From NCBI GenBank assembly GCA_948567375.1, contig OX419757.1, forward strand, positions 74,958,001 through 75,022,000: a DNA stretch of 64,000 nt. Reading direction: 5' to 3'. Below are positions 48,050-58,848 of the stretch, in pieces (position 1 is the stretch's first letter; each line of letters begins with the position of its first letter). A program made the position numbers and the translations under genes. This DNA comes from Lunularia cruciata (taxonomy: Eukaryota > Streptophyta > Marchantiopsida > Lunulariales > Lunulariaceae). Under the pieces are notes generated by a model. It did not search any database, was not told where the DNA came from, and saw only the letters and a program-made list of their open reading frames with translations.

Positions 48050-49020
48050 AATAACAATATGGAGTTTAGAGATGAGTTAGTTGAGAGTAAAAAATTAGCA
48101 AATAAGCCAAATTAGCCAAGAATTATAAGAATATTCAAGAAGCATCTAAGAAACTACTTGGTACCTTCCAAGTATTGGATAAAGTGCATGCCAAGTGGCA
48201 AATTCTAGGATGAAGCTTCTTGGCTAGGTTTGTTTGCATGCCAAGTAAGTGGCTTCTAGAAGGAAGCTTCTTGGGAAGCTTCTCAACTAGCTTCCCTTGC
48301 ATGCCAAGTGGGAAGCTTCTCAAGAAGTTTCTTGGTTGTTTGGCTTGCACTCAAAAGAAAGAAGCTTTTAGGAAACTTGTAAAAGACAGAGAGCAAGGAG
48401 AGAAATAAGAGAATGGAAAACCGAAGTGGAAGCTCATATTGGGATACTTGAATGAGTGAAACTTTGAATGAGTGAAACTACAAATGCCTAGCATGAGCTT
48501 GGGCTTTGGTATTTATAGGGAAACATACAAGGCTCTTGAAAAGCTTCCTCAAAGTTGTTCTTTTAGAGTGCAAGTCAAGCTAACCAGAAGTTTCTCAAGA
48601 AATTTTCTTCTAGAAATAGCCTACTTGGCGTGCAAGCTAAACTAACCAGGAAACTTCCCAAGAAGCTTCCTTCTAGAAACAACCTCCTTGGCATGCAAGC
48701 TAAACTAGCAAAGAAGCTTCCTCCTATGAGTCACCACTTTGCATGCATGTTATCCAATACTTGGAAAGTACCAAGAAGCTTATTAGATGCTTCTAGAGTA
48801 TTTTGGGCTAATTTGACCTATTTGTCACTTCATTAGTTTTGATTAACTTGCCGATAAACTCCATATTGTTACAAATTTTTTCAAGAGTCTTGTATATTAT
48901 CTATAAATATAATAACCCAAGTTCATGCTATACATTTTTAATTTCTCTTATTCAAAAGTCCCAACATAATCTTTCAATTTGAGTTTCCATTCTCTTATTT
49001 CTCTAACTTGATTTTTAAGA
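48050..49020 (+). repeat. Element C 3' LTR, interrupted
   Basis: Starts AATAACAATATGG after a GGTGGAGGA purine tract and runs to GGAAACT (48,377). It resumes after the inserted LTR at 48,874 (AATTTTTTCAAGAGTCTTG), with a TATAAATATAAT box near 48,902, and ends around 49,020. Confidence 0.75.
48378..48873 (-). repeat. Reverse solo LTR of the A/C family nested in the C 3' LTR
   Basis: Its reverse complement starts TGTAACAATATGG and ends CTTTTACA, so it is a complete 496-bp LTR in the opposite orientation. The flanks AAACT (48,373-48,377) and AATTT (48,874-48,878) are an imperfect target duplication. It carries a minus-strand TATAAATACC box near 48,512-48,521. Confidence 0.85.
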
Positions 49021-49873
49021 ACCTGATTACTTTATACTTTATTTTTTAGAACCTGATCACAAATTAAAAAAATTAAATTCAATTAATACTGCTCCAATCA
49101 ATCAGGCACCCAATGGGAAAGAAAATCATGAAACACTCTCGTTCCTTCTCTTGTCTTTGCCAAATATCTTGTCTCTGGAAGCGCTTTCATTGTTTTATAG
49201 TCTACCCTACGCAACAAAAACTTTTGGTAGGAATTCAAAAGTTGTGACGACCTGCCAAATTCAACCCACAAGTTATTAGCTCAACACCAATTTGTGCTTC
49301 ATGTCAATAAAGACCAACACTCTTGCTTGAACTAAAAAGTTCCGCAAACCTGCCTATCCAAACAATGAGCTATTAATTCAACACCAATTTGCACATCGTG
49401 TCAATAAAGACCAGCCCTCTTGCTGTCCGGGATAGATACCAAACCAGCTCTCTTGCTATCCAGGATAGATACCAAATGCTTCCATTTTACATTTGCTAAA
49501 ATAATATTAAAATATATTTTATTTAAGACTATGTTAGACTAGTTTAGGAAGTATAATTTCTCAACTTAAATAATGAGTCTTGGGTATGTATGGTCCCTAT
49601 TCAGGTATATTTATCTGTAAAGATTTACTAAAATATGTATTTATTTGTAGAAAGTAGTGATGTTGTAGAGTATTAAATCGTACTTCTCGAATGACAAATG
49701 ATCTATACTAATTCAAGAGATAGTGTCCATGAACAATTTTTAAGGAATTGTAAAATTAATTCTATGATGGTGTGCAATATCCAATACAATGCATCATCCT
49801 TCTCTTGAAAACAAAAGCTAAAATTTGATTTATATATATCACATAAAAGAGGAGTAAACACTTAGAGCAAATA
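49021..49873. repeat. AT-rich spacer with short tandem repeats
   Basis: No gene. A duplicated TTTTTTAGAACCTGATxAC unit lies at 49,010-49,065. A pair of CTCAACACCAATTTG-like units about 100 bases apart (49,280 and 49,380) both contain GTCAATAAAGACCA. A 33-bp tandem pair, CTCTTGCTxTCCxGGATAGATACCAAA, spans about 49,410-49,480. Confidence 0.6.
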
Positions 49874-49955
49874 GAAGGCAACCGCGTAGGAAAAATGAAG
49901 GATGGAAAGACCCCATCAAGCTATACAAGGGAGAGACACAAAAGGTAACATGAGG

Positions 49956-50678
49956 CTAAGCCCCAATAGAGTCAATATGAGAAATCTGCCCTCCTGCACC
50001 TAAGATATCCGAGCTATGCAAGTCGTATGGTCTATACACAACTGGAGCATCCAAAGAAACATCACCTAATGTGATTGCTCTCCTATGGATTGCACTAGCC
50101 ACTGCCCTCTGTAGAGCAATGGACACATGTTGTCTAAAATATGCTACAAAGTATGAGAGTGAGAGTGAGAGTGGTACCTTGTAACGCCTAACATGATAAG
50201 CTCTCGTGCAGACCCTAACAAATGTGTTGAATGTAGTGTCCATCACTCCATATAACTCCAAGACTAGAGGAACAAAGAGGTGACCTTGCTGCATACCCCT
50301 ATACTTGGAGACCTTACGACTTGCTGCTACACTCGCCGCCCATCCAGGGGGATGGGTAATCATTCCCTCCAAAACTATATCCCGCATAGGGTTTGTAACC
50401 ACAACATCCGCTACTATCACTTGATCATCTAAAACCAAGTATAAGTCTATCCTGACACGTGCCGTCTGCAAAGCATAAAAACGCTTCCTCCAAGCCAAGT
50501 ATCCACTCTCTTGTGCCGTAGCAAACACTACGTCCCTAATGGCATCATGGGTAGCTATCCTTTGTCCTCCAAAAGGACACCATGTCATGTGGACCATTGC
50601 TGCATCTAGTGTAGACCTACACTCACAAGTGAGTAATGAACATGCGTATGGGTGGACCAAACCTAGGCAAAACCTCAT
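49956..50678 (-). pseudogene. C-terminal zinc knuckle and restriction-like endonuclease domain
   Basis: This is the longest open frame in the window outside pol B: 240 residues. A Cys-x-Cys-x9-His-x3-Cys cluster (residues 18, 20, 30, 34) is followed by CPFGGQRIATHDAIRD, which I recall from plant RT proteins. The endonuclease core is Arg76-Ile-Asp78 and Asp91, matching R/K-P-D-x12-14-D/E except that Pro is Ile. Later blocks are FVPLVLELYG and YFVAYFRQHVSIALQRA. The domain would nick target DNA to prime reverse transcription. The frame is intact here, but upstream RT parts are broken, so I treat it as part of a dead copy. Confidence 0.65.
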
Positions 50679-50989
50679 TGCTGTAGAGAAAGTAGCTGGT
50701 GCGAGTCGGAATGCCCTAATGCACGGTCAAGCTAGGATCCAAGAGCCTGCACCCTTGTCGGAGCAAGAGCAAAGACATGCTCTAGTAGCTTGAGGAATGG
50801 ACAATTTGACTAAGAGAGAATGTAGCGTATGCTCACACTGTTGCTCCATCAAGGAAGACTATAAACCTCTAGTCCAATCTGACGATAGTGAAGCAAAAGG
50901 TGGAAAAACCTCTCGTGCTCATGAGGATAGACTATCTCTTGTCTGCTGCAATAATACCTGGAGAGAAAAGGATCCTCCTTCCACCTCTA

Positions 50990-52308
50990 TCACATAAGTC
51001 TCCAAAACCGGCCTATCAGCAGCACAAAACAAGAGGAAAGTAGGGGTGCCAAGAGAGCCCAACTACCCAAAAATGCTATAGGTGCCATCTCCTCCATAGA
51101 TAGCAAGCCAACCTCACCACATGAGATTGGTAGAGCTGTCTGTCTACATGCCAAATCCCCTGTCACACACTCAAAAGTCTTTGGTCCAATAATATCACCA
51201 AAGACTCCCATAATCCTTCTATCAAATGCTCTCAAACGTGATAAGAAGGACGATGAGGGTGGAACTGTACGGATGAGGTAGGATAGTCGACGAGCAATAC
51301 TGGAGGAGAGTATACCAAATGTCACCTACGGATCTCCTAATAATGGAAGGTTATCCACGTGAAGAACATCCTCTGCAAGGGCAGCATCTAAGAAGCGTGT
51401 GACAAAATCCTCCGATCCTATTGGCACTCCAAGAACACAAAGTCCATCTGTGGATGTGATACACCCCTTTGGAAGCTCAAGGTGGAGAGGGATAACCTAA
51501 AAGGAACACTACACTTTGACACCTTGACTCTCAAGCCTACTAGATGTAGCTTGGTAGTCAAGTAGTCAAAGGCCTGCCTAATCTGATCTACAAGGCCTAC
51601 AATGTGTGTATCATCTGCCAAGGAGGGAAATACACAACATGGCATGGCCAAATAGTAGATAGAAGAGCTCTAAATTGAGCCATGGCAAATAAGCCCCCCC
51701 CCCAAAGGATCTCATTGACGTGTACCAATAGTTGACTCCAAGACGGTGACTCCCTCCTGTGAACCACCATGCTGGTAGTAAAGAGAAGCAAGAGAGCCTT
51801 AAAAAGATCACACAAAAGGAATGAGACTCACCAAGGATCCACTAGCCTCCCTAAGCTTTCTAAAGATGGATGCCCGTGAGATGCTATTAAAAGTGTTTTC
51901 AACATCCACCTATAGGACGACCCACTGCGGATGGATATCTAGGAGTGCTCTTATGTCTAGAGATATAGCCTCACATCCTCCAGGTGTAGCTACTCCAAAC
52001 TGATGTGGACTGAGGTGCTATCGAAAGTGAGAATGATGCTGAAGGACAATGGTACGACTGACCAAACGCAAAAATATCACTCCAATAGCAATCAGTCTAA
52101 TGCACCCCGTGTCCTTCTCCATCATGAGAAGTAGACTAGCACCTAACACCCGACTAACATACATAGGAATGTCTCCTCTCGCTACTGCCGCAGCCACCTG
52201 AAGCAACTCAATAAAACCACTAGAAGGATCATCTGCTTGGAAGCAATCTCTAAGGTGTTCATAAACCATCCTTGACAAGCCTCTTGAGGAAAGGCGGGAG
52301 TAGTGCAC
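50990..52308 (-). pseudogene. Reverse transcriptase domain of the RLE element
   Basis: Minus-strand motifs in order: SSGFIELLQVAAAVARGDIP and RLIAIG (52,240-52,070), FGVATPGGCEAISLDIRALL (about 51,960), then VDVENTFNSIS with the first catalytic Asp at 51,904-51,906. The FPSLADDTH active-site pair is at about 51,610-51,615. The thumb reads FGILSSSIARRLSYLIR and FLGSWALLAP (51,320-51,020). A TAG at 51,910-51,912 replaces the residue just before VDV. Frames shift between the blocks. RT would copy element RNA at the nick made by the endonuclease. Confidence 0.7.
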
Positions 52309-52565
52309 AATGCTTGTGCAAATAGCGACCTATCAAGACATAAAGGCTGCTTAGGCTAATAATCTAAGACCTCTAGTGGTAGTACCTTTACTGTTATAGG
52401 ATGTAGTGAGCATAGGGAAGAGATAGTCTCATCAGTAGGACTCGCCATAGACAAAAGGTGTAGCGCTTGTGCCGCTCTACTAAACTCTCCCGCCTGACTC
52501 AATATCCTACATCGTCATAATCAAGTGTACTCTATGGTATCCTGTGGAGATGCTTGTCTCCTAAA

Positions 52566-53188
52566 TCATGTAGCCCTAATAGACTCCTCCTGAAGGGCTT
52601 GCCAATCCCCTACTCTAAATTGACAAAATCTAGTAGCCACCTCTCTATGCCCCGCACATCTCCCTCTAGCATAAAGAAGACACCATCGAGGGAGTGAGAG
52701 GAATAGGAACCATGCTGACTTGTCCAAGGGATCACGTGCCAAACGATCAAGTGGTAGGCAAAAAGCTTGTCTAGCCTCATCATGGAGTGTGCGGGGTAGC
52801 CCATGGAATAGACGTAGACATGCAAAACTAGTCTCAAATAACCCCAAAATACAACCCGCATGAGAAGCTAACCACTCCCACGACTTGATCGGTATCCCTA
52901 GAAAATCAACAAAGGGATAGAAGCGGCGTGCATAATCCAGAGTGTCCTTGTTGTCGGTGTGGTCGTTCATCTCACGTGGGCATCTCAAGTGGTCCAATCA
53001 TAGTCCTTGTGTATCCTTCCCACATGAGTCTTTACCTCTTGCGGGGTAAAGTGTCGGTGACACACCGGGCATGGTGTATCCCGAACCGCTCTAGACGACC
53101 CTACATGGGAAAGTGTAACCATGGCTAGCACAAGAATAATGATAGTAACACATGATGTTATTCTCCATATCTGCAAAACCACAACCAT
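52566..53188 (-). pseudogene. N-terminal zinc finger and linker of the RLE element
   Basis: The 53,188 frame holds CPVCHRHFTPQEVKTHVGRIH, a Cys-x2-Cys-x12-His-x4-His finger, as found at the N-terminus of R2- and NeSL-like elements. The following frame (52,997-52,566) has SAWFLFLSLPRWCLLYARG and FRVGDWQAL, a linker that I associate with the same plant RT family. A frameshift separates the two. Confidence 0.55.
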
Positions 53189-53190
53189 TC

Positions 53191-53900
53191 ACTTCCTTAT
53201 TCACATAAGAACACAATCTCTCCAATCCCTCAAATCTATATATTCTCATAACTTTCAATTTACATTTTCAAAATTTTCAAACTAAATTCATATGGAATTT
53301 AATCATGAAATCCAAAAGATTAGAAATGAAAATGTCTGACCCATCACTCTCAATGCATAATGATCACTCTAAACCCTAATAAAACTAAAAATACTCATAA
53401 CTTTCTACTCCATTCTCCATGGTCTTCGATCTAGGTACCAATGGAATCGAAATTGAAAAATGAAAAGAGTAGACTATTCACTTGAGTACTATATACTAGA
53501 CAGCTCTCGGGAATTATAGATGTCTTCTCATGTCACTCCCTCTCCCTCCCGTCTCCACACTCTCCCGCAGCTCTCGATCTCCCGCCTCATTGGAGTATTG
53601 TATTAGAGTGAATTATACAAGGACAAGACTGTACTTAAGTTTTGAAAACTTTCTGTGTTTTGAACTTTAAACATTTCCTTTGTATTTCGAGTTGGGAGTA
53701 GTGGAATCTATACGTTTACAGTGTGCATACATTAGACGGTATACGTATACTTTTAGAAAGGGCGAATTGTAATCGATTGATAAAGTCAGCTGGTTGACAA
53801 ATGATTCTTCCATCAATCAAAGCTTAGAACAGCACAACTAACGCATTACATCATCAAGACATTGAGGAGATAGCTCTTGGGCACAGTGTGTGTATGATCA
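53191..53900. other. Gene-free interval, possibly the 5' part of the RLE element
   Basis: No coding motif is seen. A pyrimidine-rich patch at 53,520-53,590 on the plus strand (CTCCCTCTCCCTCCCG) could be leader of the minus-strand element or unrelated. Confidence 0.35.
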
Positions 53901-53939
53901 TCAAATTTGGTATGACTTCAATGCCACTGTACCCTTTGA

Positions 53940-55260
53940 TCAGCAGGCCCTTTTCAGCAATCCCAATTTATGATGAGGAGGAGGGGTCTTGTTGACTGAA
54001 CTCACTGACCACGGAGTCCATGTGAAACCTTCGATGAGAAGAAATGAGTGTGTATTGATCTCAAACACAGCACACTCGAATCGACTCCATCTACTCCACC
54101 CCAAGAAATTATGGAAAGTCCAACTGACCGCAACTTATGATACTTAAACATCGACTTAAAGAGATCAAACATGCCGATATCCACCAGGATAGCAGATTTT
54201 CTTCCCTTCTTCCTCCTTTCAGGTAGAGATTTTGGTAACAGTGCACATAACGTAAGGAAATCATGCCTTCAACTGTTCTCCAACCAACTTTCTATATTGT
54301 ACTGAGGACTCCGTGGGGTAAGAGACCACAAGGGAGTCCAAGACTGGTGGTACTCGCGTTTGGTAGAAGGAACCAGCAAATTCTAAGCAGTTTCCTCCCA
54401 ACGAATCTAACCCGTCTATCCCAAGGTGAGGGTGAATCTTGTAAAGTGGTAATGGACAAGTTCGTTCACTTGATTTCTTGATTTGACATGAATCTTCAAT
54501 TGACGAGAAGCACTTGAACTGTCATTTCCACATGCCACTGACCACGTCCAGAGTTTCTTTCTACCATTGCTGAACTGGGTGCATCGAAATTTTGCGTGCT
54601 TTGCATATCACTGATGAGAGTCTGATGAAAGCTACGTGGTTCCCATCGACTGCAGGAATGGTAGCGTGATAAGGTGAGCTACTAAAACAGATCGTCTCGG
54701 TAAGATCACGTCGATGCTATACGGCAGCATCAAATCCAATAGCAACCTGTCTCTGCAATTTGTGCATCCTTATCTGCTTCCGGATGAAACAACGACTTGA
54801 CGCAAAAATGTATTGATGACTTGTATGTACATGGACCTTGTCTCGATATTTATATCCTTGCCCATGACGTGATCTCGGAATTGACTGAAACGATGAAGTA
54901 AGTGGAGAAGAGTGATGCTCATATCTGGAGGAAGTACTGAACGATCCCGTACTGCTTCCCAATCATAAGCCAACAAACCTTGAAAGAAGGAAAAGATTTG
55001 ATATTGCCAATTGACCATTTCAGTGTAGTACATCTAAATCTTCCCCAAAGTCCTCCATCTCGATCAGTGTTGGATGATATGCATGATTTCAACCCTCTAG
55101 GTACAAATGAGTGCCTCAAATCGGTGATATATTGGTAGTCAAACTCATTATGGAGCCGAGCAACTTCTTCATCCCTTCTTAATGTGGGCTCTCGAGTGGA
55201 CCAGCTTGTCACCAAGTTTATTTTCATTCAAGTCCTGCCAATTCGATCTCTGAAGTTCAA
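53940..55260 (-). other. Unassigned gene-like region
   Basis: Several minus-strand frames look coding in composition: 55,033-54,770 (NWQYQIFSFFQGLLAYDWEAV, then SITLLHLLHRFSQF), 55,227-54,919 and 54,184-54,002. The first begins right after an ATTTAG acceptor-like trinucleotide. They contain helical Leu/Phe-rich runs but no family motif that I recognise. They may be exon remnants of one gene with 57,948-58,627. Frames overlap and no convincing splice chain can be built. Confidence 0.22.
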
Positions 55261-57947
55261 CGGTGTACCAATATTACCAGAAGTAATCCTGTAGAGGCTC
55301 TACACTGTGCCCTTGTAGAATGAACGAGAATAGCCATGATTTGTTGACCGACAACGCCTCGTACTTCCCAAATGAAAAGCAGGCTTGGCTTCAATCAATC
55401 TCAAGGTACATGCTGAACCACTCACCACCAACAAAGAGAACCATTTCTATTTACACTTTGAAGTTTCCTTACCAAATGTGTTGCCAAGTATGAACTAGTC
55501 GTCTGTATCATGATGTACTTTCCCTGTCTACAGCAGAGGAAGAAAACAGTAGATTAATAAAATCTCAAACATTACTATCTTGGCGGTAAGTTTTAGAGCG
55601 AGCCTCCAACAATTCTGAGACATTAGGAAGGAGCCTTTGGGAGCTCATGTGTATATGTATCGATAATCAAGACACTGAAATAAAAGAAATGAAGAACAAT
55701 GTAGACTGCACCTGTTAAACTTCCATCAAAAGAAGAATACAACATAATTTTACACACAATAATAATACTATTATTATCCTAGTCACCCCTTTTGTATTTT
55801 AAAAAGACGTATTTATTTATATACGTAGGAATGAAGAGGACTGCACCTTGTAATTAATAGAGAAATGGTTAAATTCTGATACTACAGATCACTGTGCTTC
55901 GAACTAAATTAAGAAATACTTATGATGTATCTCTTGGCGATACAAACTTTTGGTTAAATTCAAGCTCAATTACTTGATCAAGGAGAGGTTGCTTATATTG
56001 AATTTGTTTCAGGGAGAAGGTTGAGTAGAAGTGCATATTAGTATATTATTGTTATTACTACATTCGTATATTACCGAGCGAGCAAGGGAGAAACAAAATG
56101 TGAAATGGATAACTATAGATGAGGTTGCCGAATTGAATGGAGGAAGAAGTTGTCCATTAGAATTGCAACTCAATTGTATAACCTACTTTATAGGTCTTTC
56201 AGTGTTAATTTGAATGGTACAGTAATGATTGCTAGAATGTGAGAGTTTATTGAGTATTGTGGAATTTTAACTTATTTGTATGGCCTTTTCGGAGATTTAT
56301 AATAATTAGAAAGGTGGTTTCGAAAGTTAGCTAATTTGATATCCAAGAAAAAGTCAGGGGTTTCTTGCTAGTAAGAAGAGCTTGAGAAATAACTTGATAA
56401 AGTGACAAAAGGTACAAAGTTAAAATTTTCCTTAATCGTTGAACTCTTCAGCAGAACTAATAGTGCGGAAGTCAAATATCTTTTTTAAGATTTATATTTG
56501 TAGTTGTATTTATAAGGAAGATACTGGATTACATATGATACCATGGGATACAAAAATTTATAGAAGGAATCTTTTAGAGTGTAACCTTATGTTGGGGAAG
56601 GAGATTGCGTATGATGTAGCCGTTGTAGCTAGTAAATTCTTCTCAGGGTGATTTAATGAGAGTTTGGTCAAACATACAGATGAATCTCATTTTCTTTATT
56701 AACATAAATAACAAAAAAAAATCTTGGATCTGTGAATTGAGAACTTAATGAAATATGTAATGCTTTATTTTGTGGATATCTTGTTATATTGGTATTATAA
56801 CAATATTCATGATGATTTTTTAGAAAAAAGATTATAATATAATTTAGTTAAAAGTAAATGGGGTGTTTTTTATCGATCATCTTCCCTTAGTTTCATGTAG
56901 ATATCGTGGAAAAATTGCTTGGATGAATGATATCTGCAACCGCTATTATATCGAGATCCATATAAAAATTTATATCTTATGACATCTATGAAACTCACCA
57001 TGTGTATTTTATATGCGACAGTACTAATTCATCTAAGGGATGTTTGGAATTCATCTGGAAAAGTCTTTGTTAAAACCTCAAGTTAGATCATCTGATGTTG
57101 TGTTTTTATTTCTCAGTATCTATCAATGGATTCAAATAAATATGCTCTGTTGGAGAATCCAATTGAAAGAGATATTTCATTTATACAAAAAAATTTATTT
57201 TGATATTCTTCCGATTCCATTCTTGTGCATTCTGAACCGATAGTGAATTTCAATAGTTTAGTGAAAATTTCCAAAATCCTAGCCAAGGGAAGCGAGAGGA
57301 AAGGAAAATAAAGGAAATAAAACTTAACCAAGAAGATTCTTGAATAAGAAAATTACTAGTGAATTTTGACAATTTATTACAGAAGAAAATATAGCCAATA
57401 GAAAGAGGCAAAAGGAAGAGGGAAAAAAATAAAAATAAAAATTCTCAAACAATATACGGTGAATTTTAACCATATAATGGAGAATTCCATTATTCTAGCC
57501 AAGATAAAGCTTCATGATACTATTACAAATGCTTTGAGATAGTGGGTAAACGTGCTAAAATATAAATATAAGTATATCATAAGATATAAGATAGTGACGA
57601 AATTCCACCATACTATGCCTCATGCATGAATGCAAATCGAGATGAAAAATAAAATATCACTTGTGTAGTCAACATTATAATATGATTTATTTATAAATTA
57701 AAATCTAAAAAATAAATGATCACAACTAAGATTTCAATATATGTTTAGCTTAACAAAATTACCTATCTAAATACATCAATAGCATGCATTATTTCTTCTT
57801 GGTGTTCCTTAAAAAGTAAAATAGATTTTCTTAAGGTGTAACAACTCTTTTTTTTCTTTTTTTTTATCAAGGTTGATTATCATGAACTCTTCCTGCTAAT
57901 AAAGTAAAGAGATACATATATCTGAGCTTTTTGTAACTGAAGATCCA
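55261..57947. other. AT-rich gene-free interval
   Basis: Largely AT-rich with poly-A/T tracts and short frames. Nothing assignable on either strand. The composition resembles 20.3-24.9 kb. Confidence 0.5.
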
Positions 57948-58627
57948 CTACCCGCAAGAAATATGCTGATTAGAATTACCACACACACTACCTTGAATTT
58001 TTTTTGGATAAAGGAATAAGACAGGCGATACAAGAAAAAAATGACGAAAATAAGTATTTGACGAAACTATACCATAATCTCGTAATGATGACTGATAACT
58101 GGGAATATCATCCTTTATAAGATTATATTTCCAGTGATCAACCGTGGTTGTGGATGTTGATCTCATCCAAGTGTTTGAATCCACCACGATTCTAATGGGA
58201 TTCTTTTGTCGATTGTGAATGATACTGACTTGCAATAAAATCATCTTAATATTTCTATAGAGTGATCCGGCTAAATTGATGAGTTGCAGATTGTCCAACA
58301 ATGACAGAGCATGCTTGTAAGTTTCCACTGTGTTCAGTTCCAGAGGTGTCAAGGTTCCATTTGCGAAGCAATATTCTCCTTGATATGAAAGGTGGGGCCA
58401 TGCTTGGAGAAGGCCTCGTTAGCCAAGCAACTCAACAATGAACATTCTCCGGTTCTATCTAGCCCATTATCCCCGTGATGAGAGGAATGGGTTGTCACTT
58501 TTGTGCTAAATTTATCATAGACACTCCAGACTTTTGGATCAAAGAAAGCTATATTAAGATGACTGACTTTCTGGATAGTCCAGAGAGAAAGTCTGATGTT
58601 TTGAACATTGAAGTCAACCATATGCAT
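57948..58627 (-). pseudogene. Unassigned gene fragment with a frame break
   Basis: The frame 58,627-58,349 ends GECSLLSCLANEAFSKHG, FHIKENIASQMEP. The adjoining frame 58,352-57,948 reads TPLELNTVETYKHALSLLDN and NLAGSLYRNIKMILLQ. The two join almost without a gap and differ by one register, as if a single base change in length near 58,350 broke one exon. The composition is that of a helical-repeat cellular protein, but the family is unknown to me. A short intron is a less likely explanation. Confidence 0.3.
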
Positions 58628-58720
58628 AGACAGTGGAGGAAATCTGGGCTAGTGTTTAACATTTTGATCTCGGGAATGCTCATATGCTTTAATTTTTTAG
58701 TCGAGGAAATTCTAGGAGAG

Positions 58721-58848
58721 GATGGTCGAGGGAAAGAAGAGGACCAGATGGGATCCTAAGCAGTGGGTGGAAACTCTTGTAGAGGGTGATCGAGGGGAAC
58801 AAGGTAACCACATGGGATCCTAAGCAGCAGGTGGATGGTGTGGGAAGC
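58721..58848. repeat. Two-copy tandem repeat, 64-bp period
   Basis: ATGGGATCCTAAGCAG occurs at 58,748 and 58,812, each preceded by a GxTCGAGGGxAA block and followed by GGTGGA. Confidence 0.8.

Larger units (their letters stand above)
42891..49020 (+). mobile_element. Element C: decayed Ty3/gypsy chromovirus, same family as A
   Basis: It has a 484-bp 5' LTR, a tRNA-iMet primer-binding site, gag, protease, RT, RNase H, integrase, chromodomain and a 3' LTR split by another LTR. The coding parts have several frameshifts and stops, and the RT catalytic Asp is changed. It lies just after the hAT-like relic. A target duplication is not clear, because the right LTR end is eroded (CTAACTTGATTTTTAAGA against CTCCTTGATCTTTTACA). 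Confidence 0.88.
49874..53190 (-). mobile_element. RT plus restriction-like-endonuclease LINE-like element, copy 1
   Basis: Read on the minus strand, there is an N-terminal C2H2-like finger (about 53,080), a Trp/Arg-rich linker, a reverse transcriptase (52,300-51,000) and a C-terminal CCHC plus PD-(D/E)xK endonuclease (50,680-49,960). This order is that of RLE-class non-LTR elements (R2/CRE-like). Frames change several times and there are nonsense codons. The 3' border (GAAGGCAACCGCG on the plus strand, 49,874) is shared with the second copy at 62,983. The 5' end is not defined. Confidence 0.72.

Noticed and set aside
50797-50997. Plus-strand frames opposite the RLE element
   Set aside because: They are shadows of the minus-strand RT and endonuclease sequence. 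Only the minus strand shows RT motifs.
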